Below, in pieces: positions 9,930-17,803 of a stretch of 64,000 nucleotides of DNA. The DNA is taken from the NCBI GenBank assembly GCA_019359125.1, contig JAHHHY010000003.1, positions 124,001 through 188,000 on the forward strand, in the 5' to 3' direction. Position numbers and translations under genes: made by a program. The stretch's first letter is position 1. Every line of letters begins with the position of its first letter. The notes under the pieces were generated by a model. It was not told the origin of the DNA. It saw only the letters and a list, made by a program, of their open reading frames with translations, and ran no database searches. Origin of the DNA: Pleurocapsa minor GSE-CHR-MK 17-07R (GTDB lineage Bacteria > Chloroflexota > Anaerolineae > Aggregatilineales > Phototrophicaceae).

Positions 9930-11120
9930 CTAAAGCGCGGCCTTCAGCGCCGACAGCGCCTGCACCTCGGCGGCATACAGGGCGGAAAGCTGCTCGCCCA
10001 TATGCGCGAACAACTCAGACTGCCGGGCAGGTGTGACGGGCGAGGCCGTATCATGCGCGCTGAACAGCGCCGCCAAATCAGCCGAGGCCTGCATCGAGGC
10101 ATCCACGCCCGCTTCGCCCAGCGCCAGCGCGTCATAGCGCGCATCGGTCAGCGTGCGCACCTCGCGCAGCAGGTCACTGGCATCCAGCGCAGACGCGGCA
10201 AAACGGCTCCACTGCGCGGCCAGACCGCGGTATAAACCGGCGACCTCGCGGAACTGCGGCGCGTGCAGGATGTCGGCGGCTTCTTCCAGAAAATCCGCAT
10301 ACACACCGCGCATCGCGCCGCGTGCCGTGCTGAAGCGTTCAGTATGCCCATACACCGACGTAAGCGCCTGCACCAGCCCCTCGCCGTTTGCAAACAGGAC
10401 CGGCCAGCCTTTGGGATTCTTCGTGTCCGTCATCATACGCGCCCACTTTTTGATCACCGGCAGGGCGAACGACTCGCTGCTGCCGCCCAGATAGCCGACG
10501 CAATCCTCCAGGCCAGCGCGCACGGACTCCGCAATATTCGGCGCAGCATCCGTCTGCCGCAGCGTGACCAGCCGATTCTTGTAGGTGGGGATACGGTCGC
10601 GCGCACGGGTGAGATCGGCCAGCGAAATGCGAAAGCCATCGGCACCCATGTCATCCAGCAGCGCCGTCTCGCCATCCAGCCCGTAAACCGTGCCCATATA
10701 GCCCATGCAGCCATCGAGGTCCGGGCTGATCGAGCGATACGGGACATTTTCGCGGTCGAGATACACAATCGCCGGAAGGCCGGATTCCAGCGCCGAGCGC
10801 AGCGCACGCTGCCCCGCTTTGGCCGAGCTTTCCACCACTGATGGCGCCACGCCGATGCGCGCGCACAGCCCGTTGTGATACTCGACCGGGTAATTCCAGC
10901 GATACTGCCAGCCAAACACGATCACTTTCAGCGGACGCGCCTTGAACTCCCACAGGATGTAGCCGACACCCAGCCCGCCGGCGATGCCAAACAGCAGCGC
11001 CTCAGAATACGGCTTGCCATTATGCGGGGCAACGATGCCCTGTGCCGCCAACGCATTGGCCACGCTGGCCGTCTCGGCATGGGCGCCACCAAACTGCCGA
11101 TATCCCTCGATGACGATCAT
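9930..11120 (-). CDS. BtrH-like N-terminal domain / DUF4872 protein
   Basis: A 396-residue protein. The first 130 residues resemble the BtrH N-terminal domain, a papain-like (C39-type) fold (EGYRQFGGAHAETASVANAL, then FGIAGGLGVGYILWEF). The C-terminal half matches the companion DUF4872 region (GGSSESFALPVIKKWARM, FANGEGLVQAL). BtrH itself transfers an acyl group from a carrier protein to an aminoglycoside in butirosin synthesis. No antibiotic cluster surrounds this gene, so the substrate is unknown. It stands alone, divergent from the mrp operon, with a recognisable promoter at 11167-11196. Confidence 0.75.
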   Translation of the reverse strand: MIVIEGYRQFGGAHAETASVANALAAQGIVAPHNGKPYSEALLFGIAGGLGVGYILWEFKARPLKVIVFGWQYRWNYPVEYHNGLCARIGVAPSVVESSAKAGQRALRSALESGLPAIVYLDRENVPYRSISPDLDGCMGYMGTVYGLDGETALLDDMGADGFRISLADLTRARDRIPTYKNRLVTLRQTDAAPNIAESVRAGLEDCVGYLGGSSESFALPVIKKWARMMTDTKNPKGWPVLFANGEGLVQALTSVYGHTERFSTARGAMRGVYADFLEEAADILHAPQFREVAGLYRGLAAQWSRFAASALDASDLLREVRTLTDARYDALALGEAGVDASMQASADLAALFSAHDTASPVTPARQSELFAHMGEQLSALYAAEVQALSALKAAL

Positions 11121-11166
11121 GCTGCCCCCTGTGCCGGTATCAGAGCATACGTTCTAATAAGTGTTC

Positions 11167-11196
11167 AGTATAGCTTACATTCACGGTTGAATACAA
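11167..11196 (-). promoter_or_regulatory. Candidate promoter of the BtrH-like gene
   Basis: Read on the minus strand, TTGTAT (11191-11196) and TATACT (11167-11172) are separated by 18 bp, about 45 bp upstream of the start codon. Both hexamers are close to sigma-70 consensus. Confidence 0.55.
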
Positions 11197-11274
11197 GAAA
11201 ATACTCCTGTGAGCTTCGCCCAAAATACCTGCCCTAATGTTTGGTTGCATCAACAGACAACAACATGCTAGTAT

Positions 11275-11311
11275 TTCGCGCAATATTTACGTTTTTTGAC
11301 TATTGCGCGAA
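11275..11311. promoter_or_regulatory. 11-bp dyad in the mrp leader
   Basis: TTCGCGCAATA (11275-11285) and TATTGCGCGAA (11301-11311) are perfect inverted repeats around a 15-base T-rich spacer, about 170 bp upstream of mrpA. It lies in the 357-bp gap between the BtrH-like gene and mrpA, the longest non-coding stretch in the first half of the window. Besides this dyad and the promoter at 11167-11196, I see nothing else in that gap. It may be an operator or an RNA hairpin in the mrp leader. Confidence 0.45.
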
Positions 11312-11477
11312 CCATTTCGCAAGACCCGATATCCACACCGCATCTAACCTGAAAATTTGCACCAGTTCTTAAAGCACAGGCGACAGTTTGCAGCGCCCTC
11401 AGGGACAACCTGTCCCGTCGGCACGGCATTCCTCATTCACCAGCGGGCGCACGCCCATCGCAGACCAAGGAGCATTT

Positions 11478-14261
11478 ATGGAACCAGGCCTCATTCTGAT
11501 CCCCTTCCTCGTGGCCGTCCTGGTGTCGTGGCTTCCCGGTGAGACAGCCCGCCGCTGGGCACACTGGGGCATCGCCGGCGTCATGCTGGCCTTGTTCATC
11601 TGGGTGCTGGCGCTGCTGCCCACCATTCAGGCACAGGGGCCGATCGTCCTCTCGTATACATGGGTCGAAGAATTTGACCTGTCCGTTGACCTGTATATCG
11701 ATGGCCTGGCGGCGCTGTTTGCCCTGCTGATTACCGGCATCGGCGCGGGCGTCTTTTTGTATGCGGGCTATTACCTCCAGGACGACCCGCGCAAGATGCG
11801 CTTTTATGCGCTGCTGAGCGCCTTCACCGGCAGCATGCTGGGCGTGGTGTTGTCGGGCAATGTGCTGCTGCTGTTCATCTGCTGGGAGCTGACCAGTATT
11901 TTCTCGTTCACGCTGATTGGCTTCGATGGCAAAAACCAGGCGGCCCGCGCGGCGGCATCACAGGCGCTGGTTATCACTGGTGGCGGCGGGCTGGCGCTGC
12001 TGGTCGGCCTGATCCTGCTGGGCAGCGCCAGCGGGTCGTTCAGCTTCAGCGAGATTCTCAGCCAGAACCTGTCCGAGCATCCGTGGTATGCGGGCATCAC
12101 GATTCTGATCATGCTGGGCAGCTTCACCAAAAGCGCACAGTTTCCGTTCCATTTCTGGCTGCCCGGCGGTATGACTGCCCCCACCCCGGCCAGCGCGTTT
12201 CTGCACTCGGCCACCATGGTGAAGGCGGGCATTTATCTGCTGGCGCGCATGAGCCCCACGCTGGCAGACGGCGGCCTGTGGGTGACCGGGCTGACCACGG
12301 TCGGCCTGATCACCATGCTGCTGGGCGCATTTACCGCCATTCGCCAGCGCGACCTGAAAGGTCTGCTGGCCTACGCGACCGTGAGCTGGCTGGGGACGCT
12401 GGTCTTCCTGCTGGGCCTGCCCCACGGCGAAGGCTATGTCGCGGCGATGGTGGGCATCATCGGCCACGCGCTCTATAAAAGCCCGCTGTTCATGGTGGCC
12501 GGCGCGGTGGACCATGCCACTGGCACGCGCATCATCGATAAGCTGGGCGGGCTGCGCAAAAAGATGCCGGGCGCTGCGGCCACGGCTATCCTGGCCGGGC
12601 TGTCGATGGCGGGCATCATCCCGCTGCTGGGCTTTGTGGCCAAAGAAGTGCTGCTGGAAAGCACGCTGGAATCGCATAACACGCTGTTCCTCATCGCCGT
12701 GGTCGCATCGGCCAGCCTGACCGTCGCCGCGGTGCTGATTTTCGTCTGGGATGTCTTTTTCCGGCCAGCCGCAGCAAAGCACGAGGCGCACGATGCCCAC
12801 GAGGCGCATGACGCGCACCACGGCCATGCGTCCAGCCCGCTGATGCTGGTCGGGCCGGGCCTCATCGCGGCGGCCGGGCTGGTGACCGCGCTGGGGCTGG
12901 AGCAGCTCATCGAGCCGCTGGTGGCGCTTGCCTCGCCGGGAGAGGTCTCGCTGTATTTGTTCCACGGCTTCAACACAGCCTTTATGCTCAGCCTGACGGC
13001 CGTTGCCCTGGGCGTGGTCATCTTCCTGACGCGTCGCATCTGGCTGGGCTGGTCGCTGACCACCCCGCTGACCGGCACGAAAGCCTACTATGGCTTCATG
13101 CGCGGGCTGAATGGCGCCGGGGACTTCGTGCTGCGCTCGCAAAGCGGCAAGCTCAGCCATTACCTGGCGATCATGCTGGGGGTGGTGGGCGTGCTGCTCA
13201 TCCTGCCCGCCTCGCAGTACCTGGGCAGCACCAACCTCACGTTTACCTTCAATGGCAGCAGCGACTTCATGAAGGCGGTGCTGCTGGTGCTGTCCATCGC
13301 CGCGATCATCGCCAGCATCCGCTTCAAAGGGCATCTGCTGGCGGCACTGGCGCTGGGCGTGGCCGGATACGCCGTGGGCGGCATCTTCCTGCTGGAGCCC
13401 GGGCCAGATGTGGCAATGGTGCAGATTCTGGTGGAAACGCTGGCGGCGGTGCTGGTCATCGTCATGCTCAGCCGCATCAGCGAAAGCAAGCGCAAAAAAG
13501 CCGCCGATGCCATCTGGGGCAGCGGCAAAAATATCCTGCGCCGCGACATTCTGGTGTCTGTGCTGGTGGGGCTGGGTGTTGGCGCATTTGCCATTGCAGC
13601 CGTGGTCAACCGGCCGATGCGCGATACCACCGTGCCGGACTGGTATCTGAACAATGCCGGGCAGGTGGGCGTGACCGATGTCGTCGGCGCGATGATCACC
13701 GATTTTCGCGGCGCAGACACGATGATCGAGATTATCGTGTTCGCGATGGCCGCGATGGGCGTGCTGACCGTGCTTTATCTCACGCGCCAGAAAACCGAGA
13801 AATCCTCGTTTCAGGTTCCCGCCAGCCTGAGCCAGATTTCCACCCCGCTGACGCGCCTGGCCGCCACGCTGCTGCTGCCCGTGGCGATGGTCATCGCGCT
13901 GGCGCACCTGCTGTATGCGGGCAGCGCCCCCGGCGACGGCTTCACGGCGGGCGTGGTGGGCGGCATCAGCGTGGCGCTGTGGTATCAGGTGTTTGGCTAT
14001 GGCGGCAAGCGCCTGCGCCGCCTGCGCCCGGAACTGCTGATCGGCATTGGCATCATGCTGGCCATCCTCAACGCAGTCGCCCCGCTGCTGAGCGGCGGCG
14101 CGTTCCTGCAGCACAACGATTTTGGCGATGTGCCGCTGCCCGCCGGGCTGCATTTCACCTCGACCACCCTGTTTGAAATCGCCATCTTCCTGACTGTTTT
14201 CGGCAGCGTCATCACCATGATCAACGCCATCACCAACCCGGAGGGAATCGAAGAACTATGA
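11478..14261 (+). CDS. mrpA: Mrp Na+/H+ antiporter subunit A fused to subunit B
   Basis: A 927-residue polytopic membrane protein. The ATG at 11478 follows AAGGAG (11467-11472). The first part is the NuoL/MrpA proton-channel domain (FPFHFWLPGGM, APTPASAFLHSATMVKAG). A His-rich loop sits near residues 435-455 (KHEAHDAHEAHDAHHGHA). The last 140 residues are an MrpB (MnhB) domain (YAGSAPGDGFTAG, FLTVFGSVITMINAI), so A and B are one protein, as in PhaAB-type (group 2) systems. It is the first gene of a complete operon, and the ATGA overlap with mrpC indicates translational coupling. The complex exchanges cytoplasmic Na+ for protons. Confidence 0.95.
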   Translation: MEPGLILIPFLVAVLVSWLPGETARRWAHWGIAGVMLALFIWVLALLPTIQAQGPIVLSYTWVEEFDLSVDLYIDGLAALFALLITGIGAGVFLYAGYYLQDDPRKMRFYALLSAFTGSMLGVVLSGNVLLLFICWELTSIFSFTLIGFDGKNQAARAAASQALVITGGGGLALLVGLILLGSASGSFSFSEILSQNLSEHPWYAGITILIMLGSFTKSAQFPFHFWLPGGMTAPTPASAFLHSATMVKAGIYLLARMSPTLADGGLWVTGLTTVGLITMLLGAFTAIRQRDLKGLLAYATVSWLGTLVFLLGLPHGEGYVAAMVGIIGHALYKSPLFMVAGAVDHATGTRIIDKLGGLRKKMPGAAATAILAGLSMAGIIPLLGFVAKEVLLESTLESHNTLFLIAVVASASLTVAAVLIFVWDVFFRPAAAKHEAHDAHEAHDAHHGHASSPLMLVGPGLIAAAGLVTALGLEQLIEPLVALASPGEVSLYLFHGFNTAFMLSLTAVALGVVIFLTRRIWLGWSLTTPLTGTKAYYGFMRGLNGAGDFVLRSQSGKLSHYLAIMLGVVGVLLILPASQYLGSTNLTFTFNGSSDFMKAVLLVLSIAAIIASIRFKGHLLAALALGVAGYAVGGIFLLEPGPDVAMVQILVETLAAVLVIVMLSRISESKRKKAADAIWGSGKNILRRDILVSVLVGLGVGAFAIAAVVNRPMRDTTVPDWYLNNAGQVGVTDVVGAMITDFRGADTMIEIIVFAMAAMGVLTVLYLTRQKTEKSSFQVPASLSQISTPLTRLAATLLLPVAMVIALAHLLYAGSAPGDGFTAGVVGGISVALWYQVFGYGGKRLRRLRPELLIGIGIMLAILNAVAPLLSGGAFLQHNDFGDVPLPAGLHFTSTTLFEIAIFLTVFGSVITMINAITNPEGIEEL

Positions 14262-14596
14262 GCATCCTGTTTGCAGTCGCCACCGGCATCATGTTTGGGC
14301 TGGGCATTTTTCAGCTTCTGCGGCGAGACCTGGTCAAGGCCGCCATGGGCTTCTACACGCTGTTCACCGCCGTGAACCTGTTCATGCTGGCAGCCGGCGC
14401 ATTTGATGGCGAAGTGCCTGCCTATACCGATCAGCTTGCCAACGGCCAGCCCAGCGACCCGGTCGTGCAGGGCCTGCTGCTGACGGCCATCGTCATCAGC
14501 CTCGGTTCGTACTGCCTGATCCTGGGCCTCGTCAATGTGTCGGCCAACCGCTTTGAATCCGTCGACTCGCATGAAGTCGATCAACTGAAAGGGTAA
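14258..14596 (+). CDS. mrpC: Mrp antiporter subunit C
   Basis: A 112-residue three-helix membrane protein, NuoK-like, of the usual MrpC length (GIFQLLRRDLVKAAMGF, DPVVQGLLLTAIVIS). Its ATG overlaps the mrpA stop by four bases. MrpC is an essential subunit of the Mrp complex. Confidence 0.95.
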   Translation: MSILFAVATGIMFGLGIFQLLRRDLVKAAMGFYTLFTAVNLFMLAAGAFDGEVPAYTDQLANGQPSDPVVQGLLLTAIVISLGSYCLILGLVNVSANRFESVDSHEVDQLKG

Positions 14597-14598
14597 GT

Positions 14599-16236
14599 AT
14601 GGCCGGCGCAGAAAATCCATGGGTGCTTGGGCCCATCATTATCCCGCTGTTTGGCGCAGCATTATGCCTGCTGCTGTCGCAGAATAACCGGTTACAGCGC
14701 ATCGTCGCGCTGATCGCGGGCCTCGCCGCGTGCCTGGCCAGCATCGTCGTGCTGCTTGCCAATCTGGAGGCGGGCAGCGTGGGCGTGCAGATTTATCGTC
14801 TGGGCGGCTGGGCCACGCCGTTCGGCATCGTGCTGGTGGCCGACAAGCTTGCCGCGCTGTTCTGCGTGATGGGCAGCATCGTCGTGGCGGCCGGCCTGCT
14901 CTACTGCCTGCAATGCCACGACAAATGCCTGGAATATCCGGTCTTCATGCCTGCCTTCCTGTGCATGGGCGCGGGTCTGAGCGGCAGCTTCTACACCGGC
15001 GATATCTTCACCTTCTTCGTGTTCCTGGAGCTGATGGTGATGTCCTCGGTGGTGATGGTGGCCGTGGCCGACAGCTCGCTGGGGCTGGAAGCCGCCATCA
15101 AGTACGTGTTCATCAGCGGGATGGGCTCGCTGCTGCTGCTGCTGGGCATCGCCGCGCTGTATACGACCTTCGGCACGCTGACAATGGCGCAGATCGCGCA
15201 GGCCTTCTCGACTGGAGAGCGTCCGCTGCTGGCCGTGCCTGCCGCGCTGATGTTCATCATCGCCTTCCTCATCAAAAGCGCCGTGGTGCCCTTTCATTTC
15301 TGGCAGCCGGACTTTCACACCACCGCACCCACGCCCGTGCACGGCGTGCTGTCGTCGGTGGTGGTGAAAGTAGGCATCTACGGCATCATCCGCAACACGT
15401 CGTCGTATCTGGTGCAGGAAGGCGACCTGATCCGCACCATCCTGATCGTGCTGGGGCTGGTGGGCATCTTCTTCGGCGGGCTGACGGCGCTGCGCACCTG
15501 GAATGCCAAGCGCATGCTGGCCTATTCCACGCTGGGGCAGGTCGGCTTCATCCTGGTGGCCATCGGCTGGGGATCGCAGCTCGCCATCGTGGCGGCGATC
15601 ATCTATATCTTCAACCACGCGTTCATCAAGTCTGGCCTGCTGATGCTGACCGGCGTGATCGCCAGCCACAACGCCAAACACAGCGCCGACCTGAAAGACC
15701 TGGCCGGTTCTGGCAAAGGGCTGAAATTCATCAGCGTGCTCTATCTGGTGGGCGGGCTGGCATTGGCCGGCGTTCCGCCCTTCAATGGCTTCATGAGCAA
15801 AGTCGCGCTGGTGCGCAGCGGGGCCGGCGTGGAAAGCTGGATCGTGCTTGGGCTGGTGGTCGCGGGCGGCCTGCTGACCATGATCTACATGACGCGCACC
15901 TGGCAGTGGATTTTCCAGCAGGAGCCGCCTGAAGCCGAAGACACTGGCCATGCACCCGCGCATGCGCCGCACAAAAGCGACAGCCCGCTGGCCCCGGCCC
16001 TGCTGATCGCGGCCTGTGTGCTGCTGGGCATCTTCGCCGGGCCGCTGGTCACGCTGTCTGAAGACACCGCCGCGCAGATCGCCTCTCCGGAAATCTATGC
16101 CTGTTCGGTGCTGGCGCAGATGGTGGAGTCCGGCATGTCGCTGCCCGAAGGCTCGTATGACTGCACTGGCGGCATGGAAATCAGTGCCGCGCCCACTGCC
16201 CTGCCCGTTCTGGTGATGGAGGTTCCCGGAAGATGA
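14599..16236 (+). CDS. mrpD: Mrp antiporter subunit D
   Basis: A 545-residue NuoM/N-type proton-channel subunit (VPFHFWQPDFHTTAPTPVH, FNHAFIKSGLLMLTG). About 14 membrane helices can be seen, then a hydrophilic loop with a few His residues near 450 (DTGHAPAHAPHKSDS). The start lies two bases after the mrpC stop, and the end overlaps mrpE by four bases. The role is proton translocation within the Mrp complex. Confidence 0.95.
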   Translation: MAGAENPWVLGPIIIPLFGAALCLLLSQNNRLQRIVALIAGLAACLASIVVLLANLEAGSVGVQIYRLGGWATPFGIVLVADKLAALFCVMGSIVVAAGLLYCLQCHDKCLEYPVFMPAFLCMGAGLSGSFYTGDIFTFFVFLELMVMSSVVMVAVADSSLGLEAAIKYVFISGMGSLLLLLGIAALYTTFGTLTMAQIAQAFSTGERPLLAVPAALMFIIAFLIKSAVVPFHFWQPDFHTTAPTPVHGVLSSVVVKVGIYGIIRNTSSYLVQEGDLIRTILIVLGLVGIFFGGLTALRTWNAKRMLAYSTLGQVGFILVAIGWGSQLAIVAAIIYIFNHAFIKSGLLMLTGVIASHNAKHSADLKDLAGSGKGLKFISVLYLVGGLALAGVPPFNGFMSKVALVRSGAGVESWIVLGLVVAGGLLTMIYMTRTWQWIFQQEPPEAEDTGHAPAHAPHKSDSPLAPALLIAACVLLGIFAGPLVTLSEDTAAQIASPEIYACSVLAQMVESGMSLPEGSYDCTGGMEISAAPTALPVLVMEVPGR

Positions 16237-16745
16237 CAAAATTTCTGCAGATTTTGGGCTGGAGCGTGCCCATCAGCCTGATCTGGGTGGGCGTGACAGG
16301 CACGGTGTCGCCGGGCGGACTGCTGGTCGGCCTGATCGTCGGCGTGCTGACGCTGGGCGTGATGCGCGCCCTGGGCGTGCCCGTCAACAAGCCCATTCGC
16401 CTGGGCCAGCCGCTGGCGCTGCTCACCTACAGCGGGCTGATTCTGTGGAACGGCCTGATTTCGTCGTTCAAGGTGGTCAGGCTGGTGCTCAGCCCGAAAA
16501 TCACCCTGAAGACGGGCATCGTCGCGCTGCCCACGGGCGACACCAGCGAAGGACAGCAGCTCACCGCGCTGAGCGCGCACGGCATCAACATGACGCCGGG
16601 CGCGCTGGTCATCGATTTTGACGACAACAACACGCTGTATATTCACCTGCTCGACCTGGAAGCGTCGCGCGGCACGCTGGAGCCTGACCAGGCACGCCGT
16701 TTGTCACTGCTGCGCCGGATGATAGGAGCCAAAGACAATGAATGA
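16233..16745 (+). CDS. mrpE: Mrp antiporter subunit E
   Basis: A 170-residue protein with two or three N-terminal membrane helices and a cytoplasmic C-terminal domain (LTALSAHGINMTPGALVID), typical of MrpE/PhaE. It overlaps mrpD by four and mrpF by eight bases. It is needed for assembly and activity of the antiporter. Confidence 0.94.
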   Translation: MTKFLQILGWSVPISLIWVGVTGTVSPGGLLVGLIVGVLTLGVMRALGVPVNKPIRLGQPLALLTYSGLILWNGLISSFKVVRLVLSPKITLKTGIVALPTGDTSEGQQLTALSAHGINMTPGALVIDFDDNNTLYIHLLDLEASRGTLEPDQARRLSLLRRMIGAKDNE

Positions 16746-17013
16746 GTTCATCGATTTCATCACCAATGCCGCGCTGGTGGTGCTGGTCATCGCGCTGATT
16801 CCGGCCACCTATCGCGTCTGGACCGGGCCATCGGCCATGGAACGCCTGCAGGCGCTCGACCTGACATCGACCGTGATTGTGGGCATCATCGTGGTGCTGG
16901 GCATCGTGCTGGAAAACAGCCTGATTATCGACATCGGCATCGCGCTGGCGGCTTTCTCGTTCGTGTCCACGCTGGCCATCGCGCGCTTCATCTCGGAAGG
17001 GAGATTCTTCTGA
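16738..17013 (+). CDS. mrpF: Mrp antiporter subunit F
   Basis: A 91-residue protein of three membrane helices (TYRVWTGPSAMERLQALDL, FVSTLAIARFI), the usual MrpF pattern. The start overlaps the end of mrpE and its last base is the first base of mrpG. Confidence 0.94.
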   Translation: MNEFIDFITNAALVVLVIALIPATYRVWTGPSAMERLQALDLTSTVIVGIIVVLGIVLENSLIIDIGIALAAFSFVSTLAIARFISEGRFF

Positions 17014-17468
17014 TGCTTCAGCTCATCGGCGTCTTCTTCCTCGTGTTTGGCGTATTCTTCTGCGTGATGGGCGTGATCGGCAATATTCGCCTGCCGGATA
17101 TTTTCACCCGCCTGCATGCCACCAGCAAAGTGTCGTCGATGGGCATCCTCGGGCTGATGGTCGCGTCGGCCCTGCTGGTGCCCGATTCCGCGTCAAAGGC
17201 GATCGCGCTGGGCGTGCTGGTGCTGTTCTCGGCGCCGGTGGCGTCGCAGGCCATCGCCCGCTCTGCCTACCGCGACGGCTGCGCGATGGTCGGCCTGGCG
17301 CAGGATGACCTGGCGGTGCAGTACATCGACTTCTCGTATAATTACACCATCGGCGAGGAAGTGCCGTGGCAGGCCTCGCCCGACGAACCTGAAATCGACC
17401 CGGATGACCCGGCCAATGTGGATGAACAACTTTTCGGCGCACCAGATGAGGAGCCTCGTGATGGCTAA
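17013..17468 (+). CDS. mrpG: Mrp antiporter subunit G
   Basis: A 151-residue protein. The first 95 residues are the three-helix MrpG core (GVIGNIRLPDIFTRLHATSK). An acidic soluble tail of about 50 residues follows (DEPEIDPDDPANVDEQL), longer than in many MrpG proteins. The end overlaps the UBP zinc-finger gene by eight bases. Confidence 0.93.
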   Translation: MLQLIGVFFLVFGVFFCVMGVIGNIRLPDIFTRLHATSKVSSMGILGLMVASALLVPDSASKAIALGVLVLFSAPVASQAIARSAYRDGCAMVGLAQDDLAVQYIDFSYNYTIGEEVPWQASPDEPEIDPDDPANVDEQLFGAPDEEPRDG

Positions 17469-17730
17469 CCGCTGCACACACCTGAACCAGATTCAAAAAG
17501 TCGTGCCCAGCGCCCAGGGCTGCGAGGACTGCCTGAAGACCGGTGATGCCTGGCTGCATCTGCGCATCTGCCTGACGTGCGGGCATGTGGGCTGCTGCGA
17601 TTCGTCGGCCAACCAGCACGCGCGCAGGCATTATGAGGAGACCGGCCACGCGCTCATTCAGTCGTTCGAGCGCGGCGAAAACTGGCTGTGGTGCTACATC
17701 GATGAGATGATATTGAAGCCACGCGGCTGA
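17461..17730 (+). CDS. UBP-type zinc finger protein, last gene of the mrp operon
   Basis: An 89-residue protein starting at the ATG (17461) inside the mrpG 3' end, preceded by GAGGAG. The whole protein is one UBP-type zinc finger: Cys/His pairs in NRCTHL, GCEDC, LRICLTCGHVGCCD, HARRHYEETGH. In eukaryotes this fold binds free ubiquitin C-termini; in bacteria its ligand is unknown, and it occurs as a small stand-alone domain. The 8-base overlap couples its translation to the antiporter, so a role tied to Mrp is likely. Confidence 0.85.
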   Translation: MANRCTHLNQIQKVVPSAQGCEDCLKTGDAWLHLRICLTCGHVGCCDSSANQHARRHYEETGHALIQSFERGENWLWCYIDEMILKPRG

Positions 17731-17738
17731 AGCCGGAA

Positions 17739-17786
17739 AACAAACAGGGCCCTGGATGACTGAATACATCCATGGCCCTGTTTGTT
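17739..17786. terminator. Bidirectional terminator between mrp operon and copB
   Basis: AACAAACAGGGCCCTGGAT (17739-17757) pairs with 17768-17786 with one mismatch, around a 10-base loop. A-rich and T-rich ends flank the stem, so it can serve both the plus-strand mrp operon and the minus-strand copper ATPase. Confidence 0.75.
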
Positions 17787-17803
17787 CGTTTGAGCAACCT
17801 GTC

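Noticed and set aside
11958-14153. 731-codon open frame antisense to mrpA
   Set aside because: High-GC shadow; Gln/Arg/His-rich composition without domains, on the strand opposite a fully recognisable MrpA.
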